From Paractinoplanes atraurantiacus (GTDB lineage Bacteria > Actinomycetota > Actinomycetes > Mycobacteriales > Micromonosporaceae), in contig NZ_OBDY01000024.1 in the NCBI RefSeq assembly GCF_900215205.1, positions 99,977 to 163,976 of the forward strand: a stretch of 64,000 nt of DNA, read 5' to 3'. The position numbers and the translations under genes are program-made. How positions within the stretch are numbered: position 1 is the first letter of the stretch; each line of letters begins with the position of its first letter. Of this stretch, positions 1 through 7,929 are shown piece by piece. The notes under the pieces were generated by a model. The model had not been told where the DNA came from and searched no databases. It saw nothing but the letters and a program-made list of their open reading frames with translations.

Positions 1-362
1 GCGTCGAAGCCGTCGAGCGCATGCCGGAAGGTGCCGGACGGGTAAGGCGCGAACGGGTGGGCGACCACGCACAGCCCACCGCCGCGATGGACCTGGTCCG
101 GGCCGTCGACTTCCTCACCGAGACCCAGACCGAGCGCGAGCCAATGCCCGCGATCGGTGACCACCTCTTGGCCGAGGACCACGAGCAGATCTTCTTCGCC
201 GTACGCCTGGAAGTGCTCATGGGTCTGCGAGGTGTTGTGCTCGGTGACGGCGATGAAGTCGAGCCCGGCCGCCCGCGCCGCCGTCACGAGCTCGCCGGGG
301 GTCAGCTCGCCGGCGTGGGAACGCTCCGAGTGGACATGGCAGTCGCCGCGGTACCAGGGCAT
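1..362 (-). CDS. PHP-domain metal-dependent phosphoesterase (3' end outside window)
   Basis: Reading the reverse strand from the ATG at 362 gives an open frame that runs off the left edge (about 120 residues visible). It starts MPWYRGDCHVHS and continues with an AVTEHN motif and a later VVAHPF motif; these His-rich motifs are the metal-binding signature of the PHP superfamily (CehA/McbA-like hydrolases). The start ATG shares its A with the TGA stop of the TetR gene upstream (TGATG), so the two are translationally coupled and probably one operon. The substrate cannot be told from the sequence; PHP proteins hydrolyse phosphoesters or related bonds. The C-terminal part is missing, so length cannot be compared. 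Confidence 0.8.
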   Translation of the reverse strand, partial: MPWYRGDCHVHSERSHAGELTPGELVTAARAAGLDFIAVTEHNTSQTHEHFQAYGEEDLLVVLGQEVVTDRGHWLALGLGLGEEVDGPDQVHRGGGLCVVAHPFAPYPSGTFRHALDGFD

Positions 363-952
363 CAGCTCAGCGACGCGGTGGCCGCACGCAGTTCGGTCAG
401 GGCGGTCAGGGCGTACGGCGCCAGGCCCTGCCCGTCGTCGCGGTCGCCCTCGGACCACCGGGCGTAGCCGCGCTTGAAGGCCAGGACCCCCAACTCGGCG
501 GCGACCTGAGCGACCGGTTCCGGCACGCCCCGGCCGGCCAGGGCGCCCGACATGGCGGCGGCCAGGCCCACGCTTTTGAGGGCGTCGCGCTCCTGGAGCT
601 CGGTGCTGGCGGCCACGGCGGCTTTCAGGCGGGGGCCCAGCTCGCGGTTGGCCGGGCCCATCGCGCTCGACGCGCGGGCGAGGCCGGCCGCGACCGCGTC
701 GAGCGGGCCGGCTTCGGGCGGGGCGTCGGTGATGCCCTCGGCCAGCAGCGTGGACAAGGTCTCCTGGCCGGCGACGAGCAGCTCGCGCTTGTCGGAGAAG
801 TGCCGGAAGAAGGTGCTCTTGGTGACTCCGGCCCGCTCGGCGATCTGGGCCACGGTGGTGGCGTCGTATCCCTGCTCGGTGAACAGGTCGACGGCCGCGA
901 CGACCAGCCGCTGCGTCGTCTCCGGTTGCCATCGCGCCATGAGGTCCATCAT
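362..952 (-). CDS. TetR/AcrR-family transcriptional regulator
   Basis: A 196-residue protein with an N-terminal TetR helix-turn-helix (about residues 12-58, with TTVAQIAERAGVTKSTFFRHF) followed by an all-helical ligand-binding half. Three in-frame ATGs lie close together (952, 949, 940). None has a strong ribosome binding site, and the one at 940 (MARWQPETTQ) gives the most typical family N-terminus. It is divergent from the reductase at 1028. The 75-bp intergenic region holds two palindromes of the kind TetR proteins bind, so it most likely represses both itself and the reductase. The downstream PHP hydrolase is co-translated. Confidence 0.88.
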   Translation of the reverse strand: MMDLMARWQPETTQRLVVAAVDLFTEQGYDATTVAQIAERAGVTKSTFFRHFSDKRELLVAGQETLSTLLAEGITDAPPEAGPLDAVAAGLARASSAMGPANRELGPRLKAAVAASTELQERDALKSVGLAAAMSGALAGRGVPEPVAQVAAELGVLAFKRGYARWSEGDRDDGQGLAPYALTALTELRAATASLS

Positions 953-959
953 AGGCGAC

Positions 960-978
960 GGGACAATGGTCCCATCAC
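960..978. promoter_or_regulatory. Probable TetR operator, imperfect copy (O1)
   Basis: The sequence GGGAC, four bases, GTCCCATCAC repeats the core and the full right arm of the perfect palindrome at 987-1010 with the same four-base spacer. Its left arm is only partly conserved. It lies 8 bp upstream of the TetR start. Confidence 0.55.
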
Positions 979-986
979 GCGCTACG

Positions 987-1010
987 GTGATGGGACACAG
1001 GTCCCATCAC
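987..1010. promoter_or_regulatory. Probable TetR operator, perfect palindrome (O2)
   Basis: GTGATGGGAC, four bases (ACAG), GTCCCATCAC: two perfect 10-base arms. It lies between the divergent TetR and reductase genes, 17 bp before the reductase ATG. Assignment to the adjacent TetR protein is inference from position and symmetry. Confidence 0.7.
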
Positions 1011-1027
1011 TTCGTCAGGAGCACCCC

Positions 1028-1909
1028 ATGCACGTCTTTGTCACCGGCGGCACCGGCACCATCGGGTCGGCCGTGGTCGCCGAGCTGCTCGCCAACGGCC
1101 ACACCGTTCTCGCGCTGGCCCGCTCGGACAGCTCGGAGCGGATCCTCACCGACGCCGGAGCCGAGGTGCTGCGCGGCGGCCTGGCCGACCTCGACGTCCT
1201 GCGCGCGGGCGCCGCGCGGGCCGACGGCGTCATCAGCCTGGCCTTCGGGCGCGACTACGGCACCCCGGAGGCCCTGGTCGCCTCCATCGCCGAGGAGAGC
1301 GCCGCGATGGCCGCCCTGGGCTCCTCGCTGATCGGCAGCGGGCGCCCGCTCGTCACCGTCTCCGGCACGCCGTGGGTGCCGGGCCGGCCGTCGACCGAGG
1401 CCGACCCGGTCCCGACGGACGGCCCGGTGGGCGCCCGGGGCCGTTCGGTGAACGCGTTGCTGGCGCTGGCCTCGCAGGGCGTCCGGGCCACGTCCGTACG
1501 CATGCCGCGCACGGTCCACAACAACGGCCAGGGCGGCTTCGCGGGCCTCCTGACCGACGCCGCCCGCCGCACCGGCATCGCCGGCTACCCGGGCGACGGC
1601 GCCCAGCGGTGGCCGGCCGTGCACGCCCTCGACGCGGCAGTCCTGTTCCGCCTGGCCCTCGAATCGGCCCCGGCCGGCACGGCCTGGCAGGCGGTGGCCG
1701 ACGAGGGCGACGCGGTCCGCGACATCGCCGCCGTCGTGGGCCGCCGCCTGGGCCTGCCGGTCGAGTCGGTCCCCGAGTCGGCGTTCGGCCCGTTCGGCCC
1801 CATCTTCGCCATGGACCAGCCGGCGTCCAGCGCACACACCCGCGAGGCCCTCGGCTGGGAGCCGAAGCACCCGAGCCTGCTCGACGACCTCGAAAACCTC
1901 CAACCGTGA
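1028..1909 (+). CDS. NAD(P)-dependent epimerase/reductase (extended SDR)
   Basis: A 293-residue Rossmann-fold protein. The N-terminus HVFVTGGTGTIGSAV carries the TGGxGxxG dinucleotide-binding motif of extended/atypical SDRs (NAD-dependent epimerase/dehydratase, NmrA-like). The ATG at 1028 was chosen because it follows AGGAG at 1018-1022 and starts directly at the Rossmann strand; longer in-frame starts would overlap the TetR gene and the operators. A C-terminal stretch resembling the substrate-binding half is present. Actinomycete relatives paired with TetR are often stress- or xenobiotic-induced reductases; the real substrate is unknown. A hairpin terminator follows. Confidence 0.8.
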   Translation: MHVFVTGGTGTIGSAVVAELLANGHTVLALARSDSSERILTDAGAEVLRGGLADLDVLRAGAARADGVISLAFGRDYGTPEALVASIAEESAAMAALGSSLIGSGRPLVTVSGTPWVPGRPSTEADPVPTDGPVGARGRSVNALLALASQGVRATSVRMPRTVHNNGQGGFAGLLTDAARRTGIAGYPGDGAQRWPAVHALDAAVLFRLALESAPAGTAWQAVADEGDAVRDIAAVVGRRLGLPVESVPESAFGPFGPIFAMDQPASSAHTREALGWEPKHPSLLDDLENLQP

Positions 1910-1920
1910 GACTCGATGTC

Positions 1921-1958
1921 GCCGGCTTCCGGCCGGTAGCCTCCGCCCGGAAGCCGGC
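1921..1958 (+). terminator. Terminator-like hairpin after the reductase
   Basis: Perfect 12-base arms (GCCGGCTTCCGG at 1921-1932 and its complement at 1947-1958) around a 14-base loop, starting 11 bp after the reductase stop. There is no U-tract, as is common for actinomycete hairpin terminators. Confidence 0.55.
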
Positions 1959-1976
1959 GACGACGGAGGAGTTGCC

Positions 1977-2372
1977 TTGCGCGCGAGGATCGCCTGGCGG
2001 AGTGACGATCCGGGAATGGTCGTCACCTGTGACGAGGAGCTCCGATGGGCGCCGGCCGAAGCGGAGGGCGATGCCGGCCGTCGGCCGTTGATCGCCGAGG
2101 TCGTGCATGAGAACGGCGATTCACTTCTCGTCGGCCTCGGGCGAGAGATCTCGGTCCTGAGTTACGTGGGAGCGTCAAAGAATCCGCCCTACTTCAGCAG
2201 CCGAGGGTCGTCACGGTCCCAGGACGGCGAAGCCGTGGTCTTCTTCTACTTCGGGCACTGGTCAGAGTTCCCGGCGTCCGCCACGGTATCGGCCGAGGAG
2301 GCCGTCGAAGCGGCCCGTTTCTTCATTGAGTGCGGCGAGCTGTCGCCGCGGGTGGACTGGGTTGAGGTGTGA
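1977..2372 (+). CDS. Imm1-family immunity protein (orphan)
   Basis: A 131-residue protein with the pattern of polymorphic-toxin immunity family Imm1: a beta-rich N-terminal half, then a FFYFGHWSEFP segment, a V-x-x-EEAVEAARFF helix and the terminal G-E-L-S-P-R-V-D-W strand. The start is a TTG at 1977, supported by GGAGGA at 1965-1970 with a six-base gap. No toxin with a matching cysteine/DNase domain is seen nearby; the neighbours are a reductase and a convergent tannase gene that overlaps its last 50 bp. Family assignment is from pattern recognition; an orphan immunity gene would be expected to protect against toxins of neighbouring cells. Confidence 0.65.
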   Translation: MRARIAWRSDDPGMVVTCDEELRWAPAEAEGDAGRRPLIAEVVHENGDSLLVGLGREISVLSYVGASKNPPYFSSRGSSRSQDGEAVVFFYFGHWSEFPASATVSAEEAVEAARFFIECGELSPRVDWVEV

Positions 2373-3974
2373 GGACGAGTTTGCCGTTCTTTGCGCGGGG
2401 CCAGGCCTGGTATTGGGAGGAGTAGAGGCTCTGGCCGACCCACTTCGCGTCGGTGCGGACGGGGTTGCGCGGGGTGGAGGCGATGAAGTTCGAAGCGTCG
2501 TCGGTGCTTCCGGTGCCGTCGTAGCGGGCCACGACCGGATAAGGGAAGACCGGGCGGGTGCGGGCGGCGCCGGTGGCGACGATGCGGTTGGGCTGGTGGC
2601 CCGACTCCACCCAGTTCATGACCGGCGTGAGGACGTCGAAGCTGTTGGGGCCCTCGCCGCCTGCGCAGTGGGCCAGGCCGGGGAACATGTAGAGCTTGGC
2701 GAAGCTGTCGGCGTCCTTGACCGTCCTTCGCAGGGCGTCGTAGTAGATGAGCGTGCCCTGCGGGGAGATGTGCTGGTCGTTCCAGCCGTGCCACAGGATC
2801 AGCTTGCCGCCGCTGCGCTTGAAGGCGCTCAGGTCAGGGTCCAGGGCCGCCATGTACGACGATGACGGCATCACGGTCTTCCAGAACGACTCGACGGTGA
2901 GCTTCAGGTCGGTCAGCTTGTAGGCGGGGCGCGGGTTGTTCGGCTGGGCCAGGTACCGCAGGTACGACAGGGCGAAGTTCTCGCTCGCCACCGTCTGGCC
3001 CTGGGCGGTGGGCACGAACAGGGTCCATTCGAGCTCGGAACCCCATTCGTGGGAGATGTACGGCTCCAAGCGGTTGCCGCGGGAGTCGGTGGCGCCGTCG
3101 TGCAGCTTGCGGACGACCGCGGCCTCCGCCGGGGACAGACACGTGGCCGGGTTGTCGCAGACCAGTGTCGAGGGGTTGAAGTGGCACCGACGAGGGTCGT
3201 CGATCAGGCCGTCGGAAAGCCCGTCGAGGCCGTCGCAGGCCGCGAGCACTGCGGTGTGGATGAGGGGCAGCTTGTCGGCCAGCAGGATGTAGTCGCCGTT
3301 GGCGTCCTTGTTGGCCAGCACGTTCCACGCGTGGTGGAAGGTGTTCTGCACGGCCATGTTGTTGGCGGGTGCCCCGGCGGCGATGCCGTCGAAGTCGCCG
3401 GGTAGCGCTGGGCCTCCATCAGGGCTTCGCGGCCGCCGTCGGAGCAGCCGGTGAAGTACGAGTAGCGGGGCGCCTTGCCGTAGAAGGCTTTGATGAGCGC
3501 CTTGGCGGTCTGCGCGGTCACGTGCACGCCGCGGTAGGCGAAATCGATTTGTGCCTGGGGATTGCCGGCGGCCCAGGAGCCGTCGTTCTGGCCCTGGTGG
3601 CCCATGTCGGTGGTGGCGCTGGCGACTTCGCCGTTGACGACGGGCTCGCAGCCGGCGGCCTGGCCGTAGTTGATGTTCGCGCTGCCGCAGAGGCCGCCGC
3701 AGCCGGTCTGCACGTAGCGCTGGGTCCAGTCCTTGAGCGGCAGCCGGGCCACGATCGTGTTGGCGGGGGCGATGGTGCCCCGTACCTCGCAGTTGGCGCC
3801 GACGACGGTGGCCGACGTGATGGTGACCGGGGCGTCGGTGGCCCGGCTCAGGTCGACGTCGCGTAACTCCGCGCAATTGATCCGGGGTTGAGTGTCGGCG
3901 GTGAACGCGAAGGCGGAGGCGGCCACGAGGACGATGGCCAGCAGGAGGGAGGACGGACGGCGCATGGGCTTCAC
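2323..3974 (-). pseudogene. Tannase/feruloyl esterase-family hydrolase, interrupted by a -1 frameshift
   Basis: The reverse strand encodes a secreted tannase-family esterase in two frames. The N-terminal part begins with GTG at 3974 directly after the TAG of the hydratase gene (or ATG at 3965). It has a signal peptide and reaches the nucleophile motif GCSDGGRE (Ser about residue 178) and EAQRYP. The C-terminal part continues in another frame with GDFDGIAAGAPANN and carries the catalytic Asp (HGWNDQH) and His (GLAHCAGG). The switch lies at the GGG run around 3397-3403, where one base is missing. Rejoined, the protein would be about 550 residues, normal for the family. It would release gallate or hydroxycinnamate from esters outside the cell, feeding the cluster upstream. 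A TTA codon lies at 3866-3864. A true loss of function and a sequencing indel are both possible. Confidence 0.85.
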
Positions 3975-5000
3975 CTACTCTGTGCGAGACGATGAGTCGC
4001 GGGGAACGGAGAGCCGCGGGAAGACACGGTGGGCGTTGCCTTCGTAAACCTTGAAGCGGTCCTCGCCGGAAAGGCCGAGCGCGTCCACGTAACGGCGCGT
4101 GTCGTCGAAGTACTGGCCGGTCTCGGGGTCGATGCCTCGCACAGCACCCACCATCTCCGATCCGAAGAGGATGTTGTCAACACCGATCACCTTGAAGAGG
4201 AGGTCGATGCCGGGCTGGTGATAGACGCACGTGTCGAAGAAGACGTTGCCCATGACGGTCTCGCCGAGCGGCGGCCGGCCGAGCATGTCGGCCAGGCCGC
4301 GGAAACGTCCCCAGTGATACGGGACCGCTCCCCCGCCGTGCGGGATGATGAACCGCAGGCCGGGGAAGCGCTGGAACAGGTCCGACTGCAGGAACTGCAT
4401 GAACGCGGTCGTGTCGGCGTTCAGGTAGTGCGAGCCGGTGGCGTGGAAGTTGGTGTTCGTCACCGCCGACACGTGCACCATCGCGGGCACGTCGAGCTCC
4501 ACCATCGCCTCGTAGAGCGGGTACCACGACTCGTCGGTGAGCGGCGCCGAGGTCCAGTGGCCGCCGCTCGGGTCGGGGTTGAGGTTGCAGCCGATGAAGC
4601 CGAGGTCCTCGACGCAGCGGCGCAGCTCGGCCACCGAGCGGGCGATGGGCACGCCGGGCGACTGCGGGAGCTGGCCGACGCCGGCGAAACGGCCGGGGTA
4701 GAGCGTGGTGACCCGGGCGATGAGGTCGTTGCAGGCGGTCGTCCAGGCCCGGCTGACCGCCTCGTCGCCGAAGTGGTGGCCCATCGCGGAGGCGCGCGGG
4801 GAGAAGACGGTCAGGTCGACGCCGCGTTCGGCCATGAGCCGGAGTTGGCTTCCCTCAACGGATTCGCGGATCTCGTCATCGGAGATTCGGGGGTACGCGG
4901 GTGTGCGGCCCCCGGTCTTGAACGCCTCCTGCTGCTGCGTGCGCCAAGCCGTGTGCGCGGCCGGGGCGGTGGTGTAGTGGCCGTGACAGTCGATGATCAC
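3975..5000 (-). CDS. ligJ: 4-oxalomesaconate hydratase (LigJ-type amidohydrolase)
   Basis: A 341-residue amidohydrolase-superfamily protein of the same length as LigJ. Visible metal ligands are His6 and His8 in DCHGHYT, a His near 176 in MVHVSA and Glu near 282 in LFGSEM. LigJ adds water to 4-oxalomesaconate to give 4-carboxy-4-hydroxy-2-oxoadipate, an intracellular step of gallate and protocatechuate 4,5-cleavage. It starts with GTG at 5000, overlapping the stop of the dioxygenase gene (GTGA), and its own TAG abuts the GTG of the tannase gene, so five genes read as one operon. The neighbouring tautomerase and aldolase catalyse the adjoining steps, which supports the specific call over a generic decarboxylase of the same superfamily. 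Confidence 0.85.
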   Translation of the reverse strand: MIIDCHGHYTTAPAAHTAWRTQQQEAFKTGGRTPAYPRISDDEIRESVEGSQLRLMAERGVDLTVFSPRASAMGHHFGDEAVSRAWTTACNDLIARVTTLYPGRFAGVGQLPQSPGVPIARSVAELRRCVEDLGFIGCNLNPDPSGGHWTSAPLTDESWYPLYEAMVELDVPAMVHVSAVTNTNFHATGSHYLNADTTAFMQFLQSDLFQRFPGLRFIIPHGGGAVPYHWGRFRGLADMLGRPPLGETVMGNVFFDTCVYHQPGIDLLFKVIGVDNILFGSEMVGAVRGIDPETGQYFDDTRRYVDALGLSGEDRFKVYEGNAHRVFPRLSVPRDSSSRTE

Positions 5001-5968
5001 TCGGAGTCCTCCTCGACGGGCACGACCGGGGTGCCGTGGGTGTGGAAGGTGTCGATGGTCTTGAGGCCCCAGGCCTGACCCTTGGCGCGCTCCTCGCGGG
5101 TCCAGCTGATGGTGCGCCAGTCGGGGGCGAGGATGAGGCGCGCGCCGGCGTTGCAGATCTCGATGCGGTTGCCGCCGGGCTCCCAGACGTACAGGAAGAA
5201 GGTCTGCTGAATGGCGTGTTTGTGGGGACCGGTCTCGATGTGGACGCCGGCGTCGAGGCAGACGTCGGCGGCGCGCAGGATCTCCTCGCGCGTGTCGGTG
5301 GCGAAGGCGACGTGGTGCAGGCGGCCGCTGCGGCCGGTCCAGTCCTCGGTGTAGACGAGGTCGTACGTCTTGTTGCCGAGCGAGTACCAGATGGCCTGCG
5401 GCTGGCCGTCGTCCTTGACGATCTGTTCCGTGCAGCGGGCGCCGAGCGTTTCGCTCAGAAACGTGCTCGTTTCCCGCACGTTCGCGGTCAGGTAGTTCAC
5501 ATGGTCGAGCCGGCGCAGGTTGGCGCCGCGGCCGGGGTACTTGGCCGCCTGATTCTTCAGTGCCGGTTCGTCGGATCTATCGGACTCGTACCAGTCGACG
5601 TCCCAGTACAGGCCCATCTCGTGGCCGTCGGGATCTTCGAACAGGTGGACCTCACCCAGACCGGGGACGTCTGAGGTCGATTTGCCGGCTTTCACGGCGA
5701 TACGCAGGCGATCAAGAGCCTGCGGACTCGCCGCCCGCAGATAGGTGCGCCCGATTCCGGCGTCGGCATTTCGGACAAGCCGGATCGTCCAGGACTGGTA
5801 GTCATCCCATGTGTGCAAGTAGATCGAGGAAGCGTCGCGGTGCACCTCGCGCAGGCCCATGACGTCGACGAAGAAGTCGCGCGACTCCTCCAGCACCGCC
5901 GTGCGCAGCTCGATCGGCCCCACATGGGCGATGTCCCGGCGCCGGTCCGGGTCATGCGTGACGCTCAT
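4997..5968 (-). CDS. VOC-fold (type I) extradiol ring-cleavage dioxygenase
   Basis: A 323-residue two-domain vicinal-oxygen-chelate protein like catechol 2,3-dioxygenase. Likely Fe(II) ligands are His156 (LDHVNY), His219 (LHHVAF) and Glu270 (NRIEICN); the conserved second-shell His and Tyr of the family fit HKHAIQQTFFLY. The ATG at 5968 overlaps the tautomerase stop (ATGA), which decides against the longer frame starting at 5995. It lies between the OMA tautomerase and OMA hydratase genes, so it should make the tautomerase substrate by opening a trihydroxybenzoate or protocatechuate-type ring. Known gallate dioxygenases are LigAB-type (another fold), and none is present here. The exact substrate is inference. 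Confidence 0.82.
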   Translation of the reverse strand: MSVTHDPDRRRDIAHVGPIELRTAVLEESRDFFVDVMGLREVHRDASSIYLHTWDDYQSWTIRLVRNADAGIGRTYLRAASPQALDRLRIAVKAGKSTSDVPGLGEVHLFEDPDGHEMGLYWDVDWYESDRSDEPALKNQAAKYPGRGANLRRLDHVNYLTANVRETSTFLSETLGARCTEQIVKDDGQPQAIWYSLGNKTYDLVYTEDWTGRSGRLHHVAFATDTREEILRAADVCLDAGVHIETGPHKHAIQQTFFLYVWEPGGNRIEICNAGARLILAPDWRTISWTREERAKGQAWGLKTIDTFHTHGTPVVPVEEDSE

Positions 5969-7014
5969 CCGATTGCCTTTCCGCTGCGCGGCCACACCAG
6001 GCCGTCGGACAACTTGCGCGCGGTGCGCAACACGCTGCTGCGCACCAGACGGGCCTGCGGCCCTTCACCTTCGAGATCGACGTACGCGTCGAAGTAGCCG
6101 CTCGGGTGCTCGACGCGCACCAGGCGATCGCTCGCCTCACCCCGCGCGCGCAGGGCGGCGGCCACCGACACCGCACCGAGGACACCGATCGCCGCGTGCA
6201 CACGATGAGGGATGAACGTGCGCGTATGAACAGTTCCGTCCATGCGAGCGCGGGAAATGATGCTGATTTTCGGGACGGTCGTGTCGCGGACGTCGCCGAG
6301 CCCCATGGCCCGGCCCGCCTCCAGCCGGATCGCCTCGACCTTGGCTCGCAGGGCGTCGTCGGCCTCGAGCTTCTCGGGCGGTTCGTCGCCGTCGAGGCCC
6401 AGATCCGCCGCGCGGACGAGCACCACGGGCATGCCGGCGTCGACCGCGGTCGCCCCGACGCCGGCGAAGACGTCGACCACCTCGCCGGTGGGGAAGAGCG
6501 GGGCGTCGCCGCCGGGAAAGGCGATGTCGATCGGGGCCGCGGGGAACGGCGTACCGGCCATCACGGTGTCGCCGTCGTACTCGACTTGGCCGGCGGGCGT
6601 TCGCACTGTCGCTTCGGCGAGGCTGACCGTGGGGTTCATGATGCGGATCCGCACGGTGGTGGTCTCCCCCGCCGCGGCCACCAGCCCGCGCTCGATGGCG
6701 AACGGACCGACGCCGGCGAGCAGATTGCCGCACGTCTGCGCGTCCGTGACGATCGCCTTGTCCGGCACCACTTGCAGGAAGAGATAGTCGACGTCGGCGT
6801 CCGGTGACGCCGAGGGCCCGACCACCGCGACCTTGCTCGTCAGCGGATGCCCGCCCCCGATCCCGTCGATCTGCCGCTCGTCGGGCGACCCCATGACGCG
6901 CAGCAGCAGATCGTCGCGCTCCGCCGGATCCGCCGGGAGGTCCGAAGCGAGGAAGTAGGCGCCCTTGGAACTGCCCCCACGCATCTGCATGCAGCGAATG
7001 CCGTCAGACGTCAC
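5965..7014 (-). CDS. galD: 4-oxalomesaconate tautomerase (GalD-like, PrpF family)
   Basis: A 349-residue PrpF-family isomerase. It starts IRCMQMRGGSSKGAYF, the characteristic PrpF/GalD opening, and contains GIGGGHPLTSKVAVV, a QTCGNLLAGVGPFAIE stretch with the conserved Cys, and FIPHRVHAAIGVLGA. GalD interconverts the keto and enol forms of 4-oxalomesaconate after gallate ring opening, the step before LigJ. The start is a GTG at 7014. It is separated from the aldolase gene by 96 bp containing a hairpin, and overlaps the dioxygenase gene by four bases. PrpF itself (aconitate isomerase in propionate catabolism) is the alternative, but the neighbours argue for the aromatic pathway. Confidence 0.82.
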   Translation of the reverse strand: MTSDGIRCMQMRGGSSKGAYFLASDLPADPAERDDLLLRVMGSPDERQIDGIGGGHPLTSKVAVVGPSASPDADVDYLFLQVVPDKAIVTDAQTCGNLLAGVGPFAIERGLVAAAGETTTVRIRIMNPTVSLAEATVRTPAGQVEYDGDTVMAGTPFPAAPIDIAFPGGDAPLFPTGEVVDVFAGVGATAVDAGMPVVLVRAADLGLDGDEPPEKLEADDALRAKVEAIRLEAGRAMGLGDVRDTTVPKISIISRARMDGTVHTRTFIPHRVHAAIGVLGAVSVAAALRARGEASDRLVRVEHPSGYFDAYVDLEGEGPQARLVRSSVLRTARKLSDGLVWPRSGKAIG

Positions 7015-7057
7015 GACGGTGCCCCCTCACCCATCGTGCGCACTGACTGCGCGTTCG

Positions 7058-7085
7058 CGCGCGCTCGTTCACATTCGAGCGCGCG
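7058..7085. other. Intergenic hairpin between aldolase and tautomerase genes
   Basis: CGCGCGCTCG at 7058-7067 pairs perfectly with its complement at 7076-7085 around an eight-base loop, in the only sizeable gap of the operon. It could be a partial terminator or RNA-processing/stabilising element that sets the ratio of aldolase to downstream enzymes. Confidence 0.45.
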
Positions 7086-7110
7086 GCTGAACGGCGCTGG
7101 ACGCCGGCGG

Positions 7111-7800
7111 TCACGGGAGGTCGTCCACGTACTCGACGCCGAGCTCGGCGAGAAGAGGGCGCAGGTGGTAGAGGTCGACGCCCAGCGTTCCCTCGGCCAG
7201 GGTCTTGCGCTTGGCCTCCTCGTTGGCCAGCCGCTTGCGGGCGGCTTCGACGGTTGCCGCGCCTTGGGCGATCGGCAGGGCGAGCACGCCGTCGTCGTCG
7301 GCGACGATGATGTCGCCCGGGTGTACGAGCTGGCCGTCGGCCACCACCGGCACGTTCACCGAGCCGGGGCTGGCCTTCACAGTGCCCTGCGCGTGGACGG
7401 CCCGCGACCAGACCGGGAAGCCGATCTCACGCAACGTGGCGATGTCCCGTACACCCGCGTCAATGACCAGACCCACGACGCCGCGCGCCATCAACGACGT
7501 GGCCAGCAGGTCGCCGAACATGCCGTCGGTCGACGGGGAGGTCGTGGTCACGACCAGGACGTCGCCGGGGCGGCAGACCTCGACGGCCGCGTGGATCATC
7601 AGGTTGTCGCCGGGGTGGCAGGAGACGGTGATGGCCGAGCCGGCGATCGCCGGCCCCTGCTGGCGGGCCTGGATCGCCGGGCCCAGCAGGCCGATGCGGC
7701 CGGCCGCCTCGTGCACTGTGGCCACTCCCGCGTCGCGCAGGGCCTCGATGGTCGCGGGTTCGGCCCGGCTCACGTTCCGGACGACGTAATGCGATGCCAC
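7111..7800 (-). CDS. ligK: 4-carboxy-4-hydroxy-2-oxoadipate aldolase (LigK/ProA-like, RraA fold)
   Basis: A 229-residue RraA-superfamily class II aldolase with the active-site pattern FGDLLATSLMARG followed by VIDAGVRD (Arg-Asp pair). The family cleaves 4-carboxy-4-hydroxy-2-oxoadipate to pyruvate and oxaloacetate, the last step of the gallate/protocatechuate meta pathway; LigK/ProA proteins have this length. The GTG at 7800 is preferred over the upstream ATG at 7824: it has AAGGAGG (7812-7806) five bases before it, and the ATG at 7824 would lie inside the likely -10 element. It is the first gene of the catabolic operon, divergent from the ABC importer. Confidence 0.85.
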   Translation of the reverse strand: MASHYVVRNVSRAEPATIEALRDAGVATVHEAAGRIGLLGPAIQARQQGPAIAGSAITVSCHPGDNLMIHAAVEVCRPGDVLVVTTTSPSTDGMFGDLLATSLMARGVVGLVIDAGVRDIATLREIGFPVWSRAVHAQGTVKASPGSVNVPVVADGQLVHPGDIIVADDDGVLALPIAQGAATVEAARKRLANEEAKRKTLAEGTLGVDLYHLRPLLAELGVEYVDDLP

Positions 7801-7823
7801 TCGTGCCTCCTTCGTTGCAGCCA

Positions 7824-7852
7824 TGTCTACGGCTCGTGAAGAACGTAGTCAA
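7824..7852 (-). promoter_or_regulatory. Probable promoter of the aromatic catabolic operon
   Basis: On the reverse strand TTGACT (7852-7847), 17 bases, TAGACA (7829-7824). The predicted start of transcription near 7817 leaves a short leader before the Shine-Dalgarno at 7812-7806. Confidence 0.6.
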
Positions 7853-7865
7853 GATTGTCTTCCAA

Positions 7866-7877
7866 ATTGTTGACAAT
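7866..7877. promoter_or_regulatory. Possible GntR/FCD-type operator in divergent promoter region
   Basis: The palindrome ATTGTTGACAAT (5-base arms, TG centre) has the ATTGT-N2-ACAAT shape bound by many FCD-type GntR repressors of aromatic catabolism such as VanR. It lies between the aldolase operon promoter and the importer genes, so one regulator could control both. No candidate regulator gene sits next to it. Confidence 0.5.
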
Positions 7878-7929
7878 ATGGGTAACGTCCGCGGCGTCGG
7901 CCCGCTTCGTCGGCTTCTTGGAGGACTTC

